This document shows, piece by piece, positions 8,071 through 16,900 of a stretch of 25,290 bases of DNA (positions are counted from its first letter, which is position 1; every line of letters begins with the position of its first letter). This DNA comes from JAFCCL01 sp041645325 (lineage in GTDB: Archaea; Iainarchaeota; Iainarchaeia; Iainarchaeales; GCA-2688035): NCBI GenBank assembly GCA_041645325.1, contig JBAZQI010000015.1, positions 1-25,290 of the forward strand. Direction: 5' to 3'. Below the pieces are notes generated by a model that made no database searches, was not told where the DNA came from, and was given only the letters and a program-made list of their open reading frames with translations. Both the position numbers and the translations under genes were made by a program.

Positions 8071-8700
8071 TCAGGCAGTCTTCCTCCAGCCATTCCATTC
8101 CTTCATGTAATCGCCAAGCAACTGGCTTACGTTCTGCTGGTACTTTATTTCGGCTTCGTGCACAGCCTTTTCATACTTTTCAAAATAAAAATTCCTGTTT
8201 TCCCTGGTAATCCTTCCCTCGCGCACAGCATTCTGCAACTCGGCCAAAGCGGCATTTGCCTCTGCCATAAACTCTTCAGTCATCTGCGTGACGCGTGGCT
8301 CAAACCTCTCATTCAGCACCAGGGCTTTTTTGTGATTCTTTCTCTCCTTCCAAAATTTGAATGCTCCCGCACTCCTTGTCGAAAACACTACATCCGCCCC
8401 CATTTCACCCGCAAGCTTTAACGGGCGAATAGGGAGCCAATTTTGGTTTTTAAAGTTCCTTGTGTTCTTTCCACCAATGTTACGAAATGGATGCACAACA
8501 TTTTTTGCAACGCCGCCCAATCTGGAAGCAAACTTTGGCTCTTTTGGCTCAAACCTAATTCCTTCTGCCTTAATCCTTTTTTCAACGCTTGCCTGCAGGC
8601 GCGCCCCAATTTCCTCAAAATTATAGAACAGCCTTTCCGGCCCCGGCACAGGCCTTTGAACAGCCCTTCTTTTCCTTCTTTGTTCCCTTGTATGATGCAT
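8071..8700 (-). CDS. Basic hypothetical protein, 209 aa
   Basis: I do not recognise this protein. The N-terminal ~75 residues are strongly basic (MHHTREQRRKRRAVQR; RLGGVAKNVVHPFRNIGGKN), so nucleic-acid or membrane-surface contact is possible. The C-terminal ~90 residues, from about 130, are predicted long amphipathic helix, probably coiled coil (FMAEANAALAELQNAVREGRITREN, then a run to MKEWNGWRKTA). There is no signal peptide and no membrane segment. The stop codon sits exactly in the three-base loop of a perfect 6-bp hairpin (8065-8079). It converges on ribK and lies downstream of the PAC2 gene on the same strand, with a terminator-like hairpin between, so it may be transcribed separately. 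Confidence 0.75.
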   Translation of the reverse strand: MHHTREQRRKRRAVQRPVPGPERLFYNFEEIGARLQASVEKRIKAEGIRFEPKEPKFASRLGGVAKNVVHPFRNIGGKNTRNFKNQNWLPIRPLKLAGEMGADVVFSTRSAGAFKFWKERKNHKKALVLNERFEPRVTQMTEEFMAEANAALAELQNAVREGRITRENRNFYFEKYEKAVHEAEIKYQQNVSQLLGDYMKEWNGWRKTA

Positions 8701-8756
8701 TTTTTCCGCTCCTGCAAATAGACTGCGCTTTCCGGATTTTTAATGCTTTCCCCGAG

Positions 8757-8820
8757 GGAAAAAAACAAGCAAAAAAAGGCTTCTTTCTTTCCCAAGGCTT
8801 TCTTTTCTAAAGAAAGGCTT
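8757..8820 (-). terminator. Hairpin plus T-tracts after the PAC2 gene
   Basis: The hairpin at 8794-8820 has arms AAGGCTTTCTTT/AAAGAAAGGCTT with loop TCT and one G.G mismatch. It starts on the last base of the PAC2 stop codon. Read on the minus strand it is followed by two runs of seven T (near 8777 and 8760), as expected of archaeal termination. It is also a member of the TTTCCC-AAGGC repeat family. Confidence 0.55.
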
Positions 8821-9575
8821 CACGTGTACATTGGCATGCTCATGTCCGGCTCTAATTTTTTGGTTTCGCTGCTGACTTCCCTGAGCTGCTTCAGGTGTTC
8901 AACAAGCGCCTTTTCGGTTTCCCTAGCCTCTTTCTTCAAAGGAGCCGTGTCAATGTTTAACGAGAACATTTCATTGAGCTTTTCAATCAGGGCTGCGCTT
9001 GCCTTGTAATCGGCGGCAATCTGCACATTGCCAAGCAGGCTGAATGCCTCCATGGTCCTGTCCTTGAATTCAAGCATCATCAATGCTGTTATTCCGCTTG
9101 TAATGCCTTCTTTTATTATTTCCACATTGTACTGCAGAAGCATTTTTTTGCTTGCTTCGTCCGAGGCAATGCCATAAACAGTCGCCTTGCCCTCGGTTTG
9201 CGGCATTGCCCTTATTCCGCTCAAAGAAATCACGCGCTTTATTTTCTTTTTTTGTATCCAGTCGGCAATTGCCTTGCTCATCCTGTCGGTAAAGGCCTGT
9301 GGCACAACCTGTTCTGACACAAGAAGCACGATTTTGTGCTTGTCGCTCACGTAAATCCTGCTTGGGTGGATTGGAATGCCGTTGTGCACCCTTATTATCG
9401 GCAGGAAAGTTTCGGAAATTATAAACCCTGCTTCCTTGCAGTCAAGCTTTTCGCTCAGGTACTTTGTGGCAATTGTCCCCACAAGCCCCATTCCAGGAAA
9501 GCCCTCGATGAGCGTGTAGCCTGAAATGTCAATGGGCTTTTTTTCAACAAACGTGGCAAGCGGCCTGCTAATCAA
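8820..9575 (-). CDS. PAC2-family proteasome assembly chaperone
   Basis: The 251-residue protein has the PAC2 fold signature: LIEGFPGMGLVGTIATKYL near residues 22-40, a central AxWIQKKKIKRVISLSG strand region, and EGITSGITALMMLE. Archaeal relatives (PbaA/PbaB) help assemble or cap the 20S proteasome. The C-terminus is helical and charged and ends in MYT, fitting the hydrophobic-Tyr-any (HbYX) tail that docks into proteasome alpha-ring pockets; PbaB-type proteins also end this way. The start is TTG 9575, with AAGGTG about 8 nt upstream, and no in-frame ATG is available before the conserved domain. No proteasome subunit genes lie in the window. Confidence 0.88.
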   Translation of the reverse strand: MISRPLATFVEKKPIDISGYTLIEGFPGMGLVGTIATKYLSEKLDCKEAGFIISETFLPIIRVHNGIPIHPSRIYVSDKHKIVLLVSEQVVPQAFTDRMSKAIADWIQKKKIKRVISLSGIRAMPQTEGKATVYGIASDEASKKMLLQYNVEIIKEGITSGITALMMLEFKDRTMEAFSLLGNVQIAADYKASAALIEKLNEMFSLNIDTAPLKKEARETEKALVEHLKQLREVSSETKKLEPDMSMPMYT

Positions 9576-9679
9576 AACAAAAACACCTTTTAAGAATAAG
9601 AAGAATTAAGTGATTAATAAGGGTTACTGTCTTTCAAAGTTCACTGCATACAGGCCTGCTTTTTCCCAGGGTAAAACAA

Positions 9680-9687
9680 TTATATAC
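9680..9687 (+). promoter_or_regulatory. Probable TATA box, DUF1624 gene
   Basis: TTATATAC lies about 27 nt before ATG 9710. No Shine-Dalgarno sequence precedes the ATG, so the transcript is probably leaderless. Confidence 0.55.
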
Positions 9688-9709
9688 CGCGCCACCCCCT
9701 TTATATGAA

Positions 9710-10435
9710 ATGCAGCGTTTTTTCGAGGTTGACGCCTTAAGGGGCGTTGCGGTAATGGCAATGATTGCATTCCACGCGCTCTTTGCGCTGGACTTTCTCG
9801 CAGGCTATTCTTTTGCAATCGGTTCAGGGCTTTTCTTTCTCATGGGCCGCTTTGCCTCGGTTGCCTTTGTTTTCCTCGTCGGCCTTTCCTTGACTTTAAG
9901 CTACAACAGGGCTGTGAAAAAACTGCGGGGCTTTGCCTTGTTTGCAAAATACCTTTTCAGGGGCCTCCGGATTTTTTCGCTCGGCATGGCAATCACGCTG
10001 ATTTCATTCCTTTCATTCCCCCAGTACGCGATTTTCTTCGGGGTTTTGCACTGCATCGGCCTTTCGATAATCCTTGCATTCCCCTTCCTGCGCTGGAAGG
10101 GCGCAAACTTTTTCCTCGGATGGCTGTTCATAATAACGGGCATTTTCCTGTGGGGCATTTCAGTGCAAACGCCGTGGTTCCTGTGGCTTGGCCTCAAGCC
10201 AGCCTTGGTCCAAAGCCTTGATTATTTCCCCCTTCTGCCCTGGTTTGGCCTTGTGCTCCTCGGCATATTTGCAGGCAACGAGCTCTACCCCAATGGAAAA
10301 AGGTCTTTTCCATTGCCCGACCTTTCATTCAACCCTGGGATAAGTGCGATTTCTCTCATAGGCAGGCACAGCCTCATAATTTACTTCCTGCACTTCCCTG
10401 TGCTCATTGCCGCAGTGCTACTGCTGGCGGGTTGA
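9710..10435 (+). CDS. DUF1624 / heparan-alpha-glucosaminide N-acetyltransferase-like membrane protein
   Basis: This 241-residue protein has about seven membrane helices. It opens with RFFEVDALRGVAVMAMIAFH, the conserved DxxRG...H start of the HGSNAT-catalytic/DUF1624 acyltransferase family. Family members are integral-membrane transferases thought to move acetyl groups onto sugars or other acceptors across the membrane; the substrate here is unknown. The C-terminus retains the LIGRHSLIIYFLHFPVL segment typical of the family. The gene stands alone, divergent from the PAC2 gene, and converges on the T2SSF genes. With a surface-protein gene and a cis-prenyltransferase in the window, a role in envelope glycan modification is plausible but inferred. 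Confidence 0.82.
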   Translation: MQRFFEVDALRGVAVMAMIAFHALFALDFLAGYSFAIGSGLFFLMGRFASVAFVFLVGLSLTLSYNRAVKKLRGFALFAKYLFRGLRIFSLGMAITLISFLSFPQYAIFFGVLHCIGLSIILAFPFLRWKGANFFLGWLFIITGIFLWGISVQTPWFLWLGLKPALVQSLDYFPLLPWFGLVLLGIFAGNELYPNGKRSFPLPDLSFNPGISAISLIGRHSLIIYFLHFPVLIAAVLLLAG

Positions 10436-10452
10436 CCGCCTAAAAACAAATT

Positions 10453-11370
10453 TTATCCGCTTGCAAGAAAATATGTCAGCAGCGAGCACGGGAGCAGGAA
10501 CGAGGCGTAAACAATCGCCTTTTTTGCATTGCCTTCCTGGCTTGCGATGAAAAAAGACGCAATCAGCGCATACTCCGCAATGTAAACCTTGTTTGCAAGC
10601 AAAACTGCGCCAAGAGTAGCCTCCTTGGCTTCCGCGCTTGCGCCAATGCCAAGCAAAGCAAAGGCATCAAGGTCAAATCCTGAAATCAGGCCTGCAATGA
10701 GGCCGAGGGTGGCGGGAACAATGAGGCCGCCGGCAAACAGCAGCGTGTATTTTTCAATGACAAGAGAGGCATTGCGCTCCATGAGGATTGCGTTTGTTTC
10801 AAGGAGGTCAGAGGCCGCCTCCCTGAAAATGTCCTCCATGTCAGCGCCTGTCTCATAGCCCTGCAGCAGAAGGGAAACCGCCCTGTCAATCACCTGGCTC
10901 TTGTTCCTTTCCGCCATTTCTCCCAGCGCCTTTCCCACAGGCGCGCCCTTTTCAATTGAGGAAAGGGCCTTTGCAAACTCTTCTCCCAAAAGCCCGAAGT
11001 CCTCCCTTGAAAGGTATTCAAGTATTCTCGTTATTTCCGTGCCCTTTGGGAAAACGCTTGCCTGCAGCAGGGCATCCGGAACAAGCGTTTCCTTTTTCCT
11101 CTTCCTGAATTCAAAAATGTAAAGCTGGAGAAAGTAATGGAACAATGCCGGGGCGGCAAAGCAGGCAAAAGCGGCAATTGTTATGTATAAGATATCGAGC
11201 TTTAGCATGAACCCTGCAACTATTGATGCAATGCTGAGCGCAAAGCCCGCAAGAATTGAAACTGTGGCAAAGAACTGCGGGCTTACGCCGTTCATTTCAA
11301 GCGTTTCCCTGAAATTTTCAATGGAGCGCCTGCCTAGGAAATAGCCAATCATATCCGATATGTATTCCAT
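10453..11370 (-). CDS. Type II secretion system F-family (TadB/TadC-like) membrane protein, second copy
   Basis: At 305 residues it has two N-terminal membrane helices (~32-58 and 61-82), a cytoplasmic helical T2SSF domain with the FPKGTEITRILEYL, GLLGEEFAKALSSIEKG and AVSLLLQGYETGADMEDIFREAA pattern, then at least three C-terminal helices. These proteins form the inner-membrane platform that the secretion ATPase acts on to polymerise type IV-like pilins. It begins immediately after the stop of the preceding T2SSF gene, so the two are translationally linked. Two single-domain genes side by side match TadB+TadC rather than the one long FlaJ/PilC protein. No pilin or prepilin peptidase is seen nearby. 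Confidence 0.85.
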   Translation of the reverse strand: MEYISDMIGYFLGRRSIENFRETLEMNGVSPQFFATVSILAGFALSIASIVAGFMLKLDILYITIAAFACFAAPALFHYFLQLYIFEFRKRKKETLVPDALLQASVFPKGTEITRILEYLSREDFGLLGEEFAKALSSIEKGAPVGKALGEMAERNKSQVIDRAVSLLLQGYETGADMEDIFREAASDLLETNAILMERNASLVIEKYTLLFAGGLIVPATLGLIAGLISGFDLDAFALLGIGASAEAKEATLGAVLLANKVYIAEYALIASFFIASQEGNAKKAIVYASFLLPCSLLTYFLASG

Positions 11371-12153
11371 TCACTGGTGCCCCCTGAGAAAAAAAGGCGT
11401 CTTTGCCCTGATGTAAAGAAGCACCGCAATATCAAGCAGGGGAAAGCCGACCGCAATGATGAGAAAAAGCTGCGTTGCGGTGAAGCTCATGTGGAGTATT
11501 GCGCTTCCCACCAGGGAAAAGCTCTGGAACAATGCAGGCACTATTGCCGAAACAGCTATGAACAAAAGGCTGAACACCACAAGCTTGCCTGAAAACAGCT
11601 TGCTTTCAATCCTTTGCCTTGTGAGAATCTCCATTGCAATCCTTTTCACAGGCTCGCCGCTTCTTTTGCCGCCCTGCTCAAAGGCAGCGGCAAGCTGCAT
11701 CACCGAACGCTTCACCAGCCTGCTGTCAATCCTCTCCGAGAAATGCCTCAAGGCATCCTGCATGCTTGCCCCCTGCTCCTTCACCTCCATTGCCACAATT
11801 TCAAACTCCCTGGCACAACAGCCCTTTCCCTGCATGGCATGCTCTATTGCCCTGTGGAAAGGCACGCCGAGGTTCAGCTCCACAGCAATATCCATCAGCG
11901 AAAAAGGAATGCCAGCCTCAATCATTGCCGCATAATTCCTGCTCCTGGCCTTTGGATAATACAGAAGCAGGGCAAGGAAGAGGAAAAAGCACAGCAATGC
12001 GATTGCAACTCCAAGCGCAAGGCTTTCAAGAAGAATGCCTGACACAAGCCAGCAGGCAATGGAGCAAACAGCGGCCTGCCTCACAGCCTCATTGCCAATT
12101 TTCATTTTGCCAAAAGTCATGCGCACCATTTTTCCCCTTTGCCTTATCCGCAT
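11371..12153 (-). CDS. Type II secretion system F-family (TadB/TadC-like) membrane protein, first copy
   Basis: The 260-residue protein has two N-terminal helices (about 27-66), a cytoplasmic T2SSF domain (GIPFSLMDIAVELNLGVPF; FERIDSRLVKRSVMQLAAAFEQG; EPVKRIAMEIL) and two C-terminal helices. It lies between the secretion ATPase (19-nt gap) and a second T2SSF gene (no gap). The ATG at 12153 is supported by GGGGAG 5 nt upstream. Its role is as one half of the membrane platform of a Tad-like archaeal pilus or secretion machine. Basic residues crowd the N-terminus before the first helix. Confidence 0.85.
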   Translation of the reverse strand: MRIRQRGKMVRMTFGKMKIGNEAVRQAAVCSIACWLVSGILLESLALGVAIALLCFFLFLALLLYYPKARSRNYAAMIEAGIPFSLMDIAVELNLGVPFHRAIEHAMQGKGCCAREFEIVAMEVKEQGASMQDALRHFSERIDSRLVKRSVMQLAAAFEQGGKRSGEPVKRIAMEILTRQRIESKLFSGKLVVFSLLFIAVSAIVPALFQSFSLVGSAILHMSFTATQLFLIIAVGFPLLDIAVLLYIRAKTPFFLRGHQ

Positions 12154-12172
12154 TTTTTCTCCCCTAAAATAA

Positions 12173-13705
12173 TCAAAAGCCGTTCACCTTCCTGAAAAAC
12201 TCGCCCATTCCAATGCCGCTGCCCTTCATTTCCTCCAAAAACAGCGCCCTTTTCTTCAGCTCCCTGTTAAAGCCCGCCCTGTCAAAGGAAAAGCTTTGCC
12301 TTGCCTTTTCAAAAACCTTTGTGCTCTCGCCTTCCCTTCCAAGGCAGCCCCTGGCATAATCATGCCTGAACAAAACATTGCATTCAAGGCAGCCTTTTCT
12401 CTCGCCAAGCTCGGCAACCTCAACAACACGCCGCATCTCCCTGTTTCCATTCCCACTGCCCATTGCATTCCAGCGCCTTTGCACAACAACAAGGTCTATT
12501 GCAGCAAGGTCAACCTCAAGGGCACCCAAAGAGCGCATCCTCCCAATGGTCTCCCTTGCGCTCTGCCCGTGAAACGTGGCATAGCTTCCCTTGCCCTGCC
12601 CTGCAAGCAAAGTGTCAATAAAAGCCGAAACCTCCTCCCTGCTCCTCACCTCACCCACAACAATCCTGTCAGGCCGCATCCTCAGGCTTTCAACAATAAG
12701 GCTCTGCATTCCAACACCCTGCTCTTTCACAACATTAAGCTTCACAAAATGGCAATGCTGCACCCTTATCTCCGGAGTCTCCTCAACAACCACGAGCCTT
12801 TCGTCCGCAGGCACAAAAGAAAGCAAGGCATTAAGGCTGCTTGTCTTTCCCGAACCGGTGTTCCCTGCAATCAGCACAGAGCAATCGCACTGCATTGCAA
12901 TCCACAAAAAAGCCATGAGCTCGGAGCTAAAAGTGCAGTTCTCCAAAAGCTGCACAGGCGTAAAAGGCTCTTTCCTGAATTTCCTCAAGGTAAGGCTTGG
13001 CCCTGAAAAAGAAACAGGGCTTATTGCCGCACTAAGCCTGTTCCCATCAGGCAAAGTGGCGTTCACAACAGGGCTGTTCATTGAAAGCCTTCTTCCCACA
13101 GGCCTTGCCATCTTGTTCACAAGGTCTTTCACAGCACCCTCGCCTGAAAAGAAAACATTTGTGGCAAGCCAGCCATGCCTGCAATGAAAAACAAACACGG
13201 GCTTTTCCCTTCCAATTCCCACAACCGCAATCTCCTCCAACTCCTCGTCCCCAAGAAAAAAATCCAGGGGCCCAAAGCCAAAAACCTGCCTTTCAAGCGC
13301 CAAACCCAGATAACAAACCTGCCTTGCATCAAGCATTACAAGATTCTGCAGGCAATACTCCCTGAAAAAAGCCCTCAATTCTGCCGGGCCTGAATGACAT
13401 GCCCCTCTCTTCTGAAAAAGGCTCTCAACAGAAGCCAAAAGCCTTTCCTCCTGCCTGGTGAACGCAGGAAAAACATTAAGCCAATAGCATTTCCTCCCGC
13501 CCACTGCCTCAACAATAGAAAAAGAAGCATTGCCATTTTTTTCATCATTAAGCAATTTCCCATCCTGTTCTCCCGAAGCCAAAACATTCCAGCCAAGGCC
13601 TGCCACTCCATCATCACCGCCGCCATCAAGCCCACCGGCAACACCGCCGCTATCCCTTCCGCCTACCGCTTCTTTGGACGCGTTCTCTTCATCAAATTCA
13701 GCCAT
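12173..13705 (-). CDS. Type II/IV secretion (TadA/CpaF-like) ATPase
   Basis: This 510-residue ATPase powers pilus assembly. Order of elements: a Gly/Asp-rich low-complexity N-terminus (residues ~14-45); a helical domain with FGFGPLDFFLGDEELEEIAVVG, as in CpaF/TadA; the ATP-binding core with Walker A GNTGSGKT near residues 279-287; the acidic VVVEETPE (Asp box); MRMRPDRIVVGEVR-type Walker B; and the His box ATFHGQS. All key residues look intact. Archaeal FlaI/PilB-type ATPases share these motifs, but the two separate T2SSF genes behind it favour a Tad-like assignment. A TATA-like TTTAAATG (about 13742-13749) lies upstream. The glycine-rich leader is unusual and may be disordered. Confidence 0.9.
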   Translation of the reverse strand: MAEFDEENASKEAVGGRDSGGVAGGLDGGGDDGVAGLGWNVLASGEQDGKLLNDEKNGNASFSIVEAVGGRKCYWLNVFPAFTRQEERLLASVESLFQKRGACHSGPAELRAFFREYCLQNLVMLDARQVCYLGLALERQVFGFGPLDFFLGDEELEEIAVVGIGREKPVFVFHCRHGWLATNVFFSGEGAVKDLVNKMARPVGRRLSMNSPVVNATLPDGNRLSAAISPVSFSGPSLTLRKFRKEPFTPVQLLENCTFSSELMAFLWIAMQCDCSVLIAGNTGSGKTSSLNALLSFVPADERLVVVEETPEIRVQHCHFVKLNVVKEQGVGMQSLIVESLRMRPDRIVVGEVRSREEVSAFIDTLLAGQGKGSYATFHGQSARETIGRMRSLGALEVDLAAIDLVVVQRRWNAMGSGNGNREMRRVVEVAELGERKGCLECNVLFRHDYARGCLGREGESTKVFEKARQSFSFDRAGFNRELKKRALFLEEMKGSGIGMGEFFRKVNGF

Positions 13706-13922
13706 GCCTTCTTTCCCAAAAAAAGCTTGCCAGAAACAGACATTTAAACCCTTTTAGGTTTTCGGCAATCGCCGTCAAGCAAGCCTTTTCTTTTGCGAAA
13801 GAAAAGCCTTGGGAAAAGAAGCCGTGCTGTTGCACTGCAAAGCCTTTTTGCCTGTTGTCAGCAAAAGCCTTTCTTCTGTTGAAAAAAGATAAAGGTCTTG
13901 CCGTCCTCAAAGCCACAAGGCT
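13706..13922. other. Gap with hairpin modules, promoter side of the ATPase
   Basis: This stretch holds a TATA-like element near 13745 for the ATPase operon, a CGGC/GCCG hairpin (13763-13774), and the repeat-family hairpin at 13781-13810 with its GGGAAAA flank. The remainder is rich in AAGCC/AAGGC words. No gene is seen. Confidence 0.55.
13781..13823. repeat. 43-nt repeat, identical to 24646-24688
   Basis: Hairpin 13781-13810 has arms AAGCCTTTTCTTT/AAAGAAAAGCCTT and loop TGCG, with one C.C mismatch. It is followed by GGGAAAAGAAGCC. The whole 43 nt is repeated without change at 24646-24688, in the same orientation and nearly 11 kb away. Confidence 0.85.
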
Positions 13923-13924
13923 AA

Positions 13925-13968
13925 GGAAAAATAGAAAAAAAGAAGAAAGAGGGAAAAAAAGAGAAAAA
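13925..13968 (-). terminator. Oligo-T terminator of the surface-protein gene
   Basis: Read on the minus strand, directly after the surface-protein stop, there are repeated T-tracts (T5, T7, T7) broken by C's over about 45 nt. This is the typical hairpin-free archaeal terminator form. Confidence 0.6.
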
Positions 13969-13971
13969 GGT

Positions 13972-16900
13972 TTATAGCCCTTTTTTCTTTTTTCCTTTTT
14001 TAGCGTAGAATGCTGCACCGGCTATTACCAATATTATGATAACAACCGCTACTATTGGCATTGTGTAGTCAGGTGCAGTTGGCTTAACTGGTGGTGCGGG
14101 CGGTGTTGCCTTTTCAATGCATGTCCCGGCCTTGCACTCTTTGCTGTTTCCGCAGGCAGTTTCATCTGCCTTGTATGCATAATCACAGTTGCCTGTTGCG
14201 CTGTTGCATGTTCCTGTGCTACATGCATCGCTTTCGCATACCACGTTTTCGCATGGTGCAACTTCATCGTATCCTATGACCATGCCGATTGGTATTGCCC
14301 TTGCCGTGATATCCGAAATGTTCTTGGCCACGCTGTATATTATGCTTACGGTCTGTCCGACCTGGATTTCAGGCACGGTGAATTCTATTATCGGGTCCGC
14401 TTTGAGCACTTTCATTGCGAAAGAGCTTTTCACGTGTGATGCGTCTGTAGCCAGTGCCTTTGGAATCTCGGCAATAACCTTGACGTTCTCCCACTTCTTG
14501 TTTGAGTGGTTGGTTACCTTTATTGAAACCAAAGTGCTGTATGTCGCGCCTGTTGCAGCCGTTATCTTGTCAACCCCGACTCTTTGGTCTATTGCCATGC
14601 TTGTGGCAAACTGCGTTGCCGTGGCAATCTCCTGGGCAGTGAACCCTGCGTCAGTTAGCACTGATTCAACCGCTGTTGCTGTTGGGGTTCCCTGGGTTTC
14701 CACTAAGACAATTGTTTCAGTTCCCTCTGTCACAGGCCCAGGCGCTCCTCCACCTCCGCCGTCTCCACCACCTGGTCCGCTTGGGGTCACGCCTTTAGTT
14801 CCAGGCGGCCTGAAGGTTATAATTGTTGTTGAGTTGATGTCGCTTATATTTCCCGCATAATCAAGGCAGCCTCCTTGGAATGTCTTTATTTTTTGCTCTG
14901 CGGTAGGCACTGTGAGTCGCAGGGTGTCATTTGTGCCGTTGTTTGTCCATACTGAGGTTACTTCGGTCTCCCTGAACATGTATTGGTATGCCCCTGATGT
15001 GTTGTCATCACAGTATAGCACAAGGTCATATGTGCTCGCATTTACTGTCTGCTCATGGCTGCCATAACTGCTGCTAAACCTTGCCCTCGGAACATTGTTG
15101 TCGTTTACCGTAAAGCTCAGCGTGCTGCTGTTTATGTCCCAGAGCTCGTTTACATCAAGGGTTTTTGCCACGCCTGCGCCGCCCTGGTTACTGTTTAAGA
15201 CAGTCCTTGACTTGTTATTCATTAACCTTACATCCAGGTAGTACATTCCTTCTATTACCTTGTTAGTGTCAAACTGCGCGTTGCAGTCAAAGTCAAGGTA
15301 TCGCGCATTCGCTGGAGGGGCAATGCATGACATTTTGAATGGTGCCGCATTGCCAGGGCCTGATGCAGCCCATACCAACTGGTCAGCCACTGCTTTGAAG
15401 TTCTGGTCCAGGTTTGCGGTTGATATATTGAGGTCGTTTGTCAGTGCGCCCCTTGTTCCGCTGAGATAGAAATGGATGTTGTAGTCGCCCAATGTGAAGT
15501 TCTGGTCTATGTTCCAGTCCGGCAGGTACATGTTGAAGTCTATGACATAATTTATGTCAAGGGCGCCTTGGCTGTATTTTAGCGTATTGCTGTACGCGTT
15601 TATCTGGAAATGGCTTACCGCATTGAGGTTAACATCAGTTATTTCAATCAGCGGCGGGTTAAAGAACACATTGCCGTCGGTGTAGCCTATTACCGTGCCG
15701 CTGGTGATTCCCATATTCCTGCCAAACGGGGTCATTATGTTGACGTCAATCACATACTCCCCGACAAGCCTATTGAGGTCGCTCCTGTTCATGTCAAAGT
15801 AGCATGTTCTCCATTCAGCCAGGTTTGTATCCGCTGTTATTACACCGTAACCGTTGCACCTTACAAACAGGTTGTCAAAAATGTTCACATCATCGATTAT
15901 TACGCCTGTTTTTGCACCCCCTGTGTTTGAGAAATATATTATTGCCTGCATTGCATTGTTGCCAATATGCTGCCCGCTGCTATCAAGCGTGTTCGTGTCC
16001 TTGAACTGGAAGCTGAACGTGTAGTTTGCGTCCGCGCCATGCCTTGGTGTCCTGATTTTTGCGCCTGGTGCAGGCGTCAGCACTTCAACGCTTAGTGTGC
16101 CAGCTTCGTAGGTTGAGAACGTCATTACTCTGAAGTTGAGGTTTCCGTCTCCAGCAGTGGCATTATATTGCCATGTCGGCACTCCTGTGACCGCGTCAAC
16201 ATAGCTCTCTGACAGCGTGCTGCCGTCCCTGTTCTTGCACATCGATGTTGGGCAAACCAGGCCGTTCCTTGCAAGAATCGGCATTTGGCTGCTTGGCACC
16301 TTGATACTGTATATTGTAATGTTCGCATCCATTGCGAATTCTGGCATCTGGTCTGTGTCCATGCTGGCTTTTCCCCGTGCTGCAGTCATATCCCTGTCAT
16401 AGTTTCTCTGCGGCCCTTTTGACATGTTCATGTCGCTGTTGAATGCAACCTGCACCAATAGTTGTGCGCCTGAAGCGCAGCTTCCATCGCACATTTGCAC
16501 CTGGAAGCCTTTCACCGCTTGCATGTTTGTAATCCAGTTGTTTCTCATTGCGGTTTCAACAGAAACCCTGCTGAATGTTCCGCCAGATGCAGTACAGTTG
16601 GCATCAGTCCTGTTGCTGGAAGTGCCGCTTATGCTGCATATTCCAACCGTAACATTTTCGTCTGTGCCCATTGTTATGCCGGGTGTTATCACAACCATTG
16701 CGTTTGCGTCATCGCCAACGTTATTGTATGCGCTGAAGTTGTTGTCTGGCGCTCCGCCCGGGCCAGCCAAGGATGTGCTTGGCACTGGCGGTATTGCAAC
16801 ATTCACATCAAAGTAGCCGTTGCGGTCAGGCTGGATGGCAAGCGCAAGCTGCGAACCCGGATTTGTGGGGCTGCCCTTGCCAACAATTGTTGCGCCCGAC

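Noticed and set aside
11377..13757. Several plus-strand open frames of 70-240 codons
   Set aside because: All are antisense to the secretion ATPase and T2SSF genes, whose motifs are clear. The products are low-complexity and basic.
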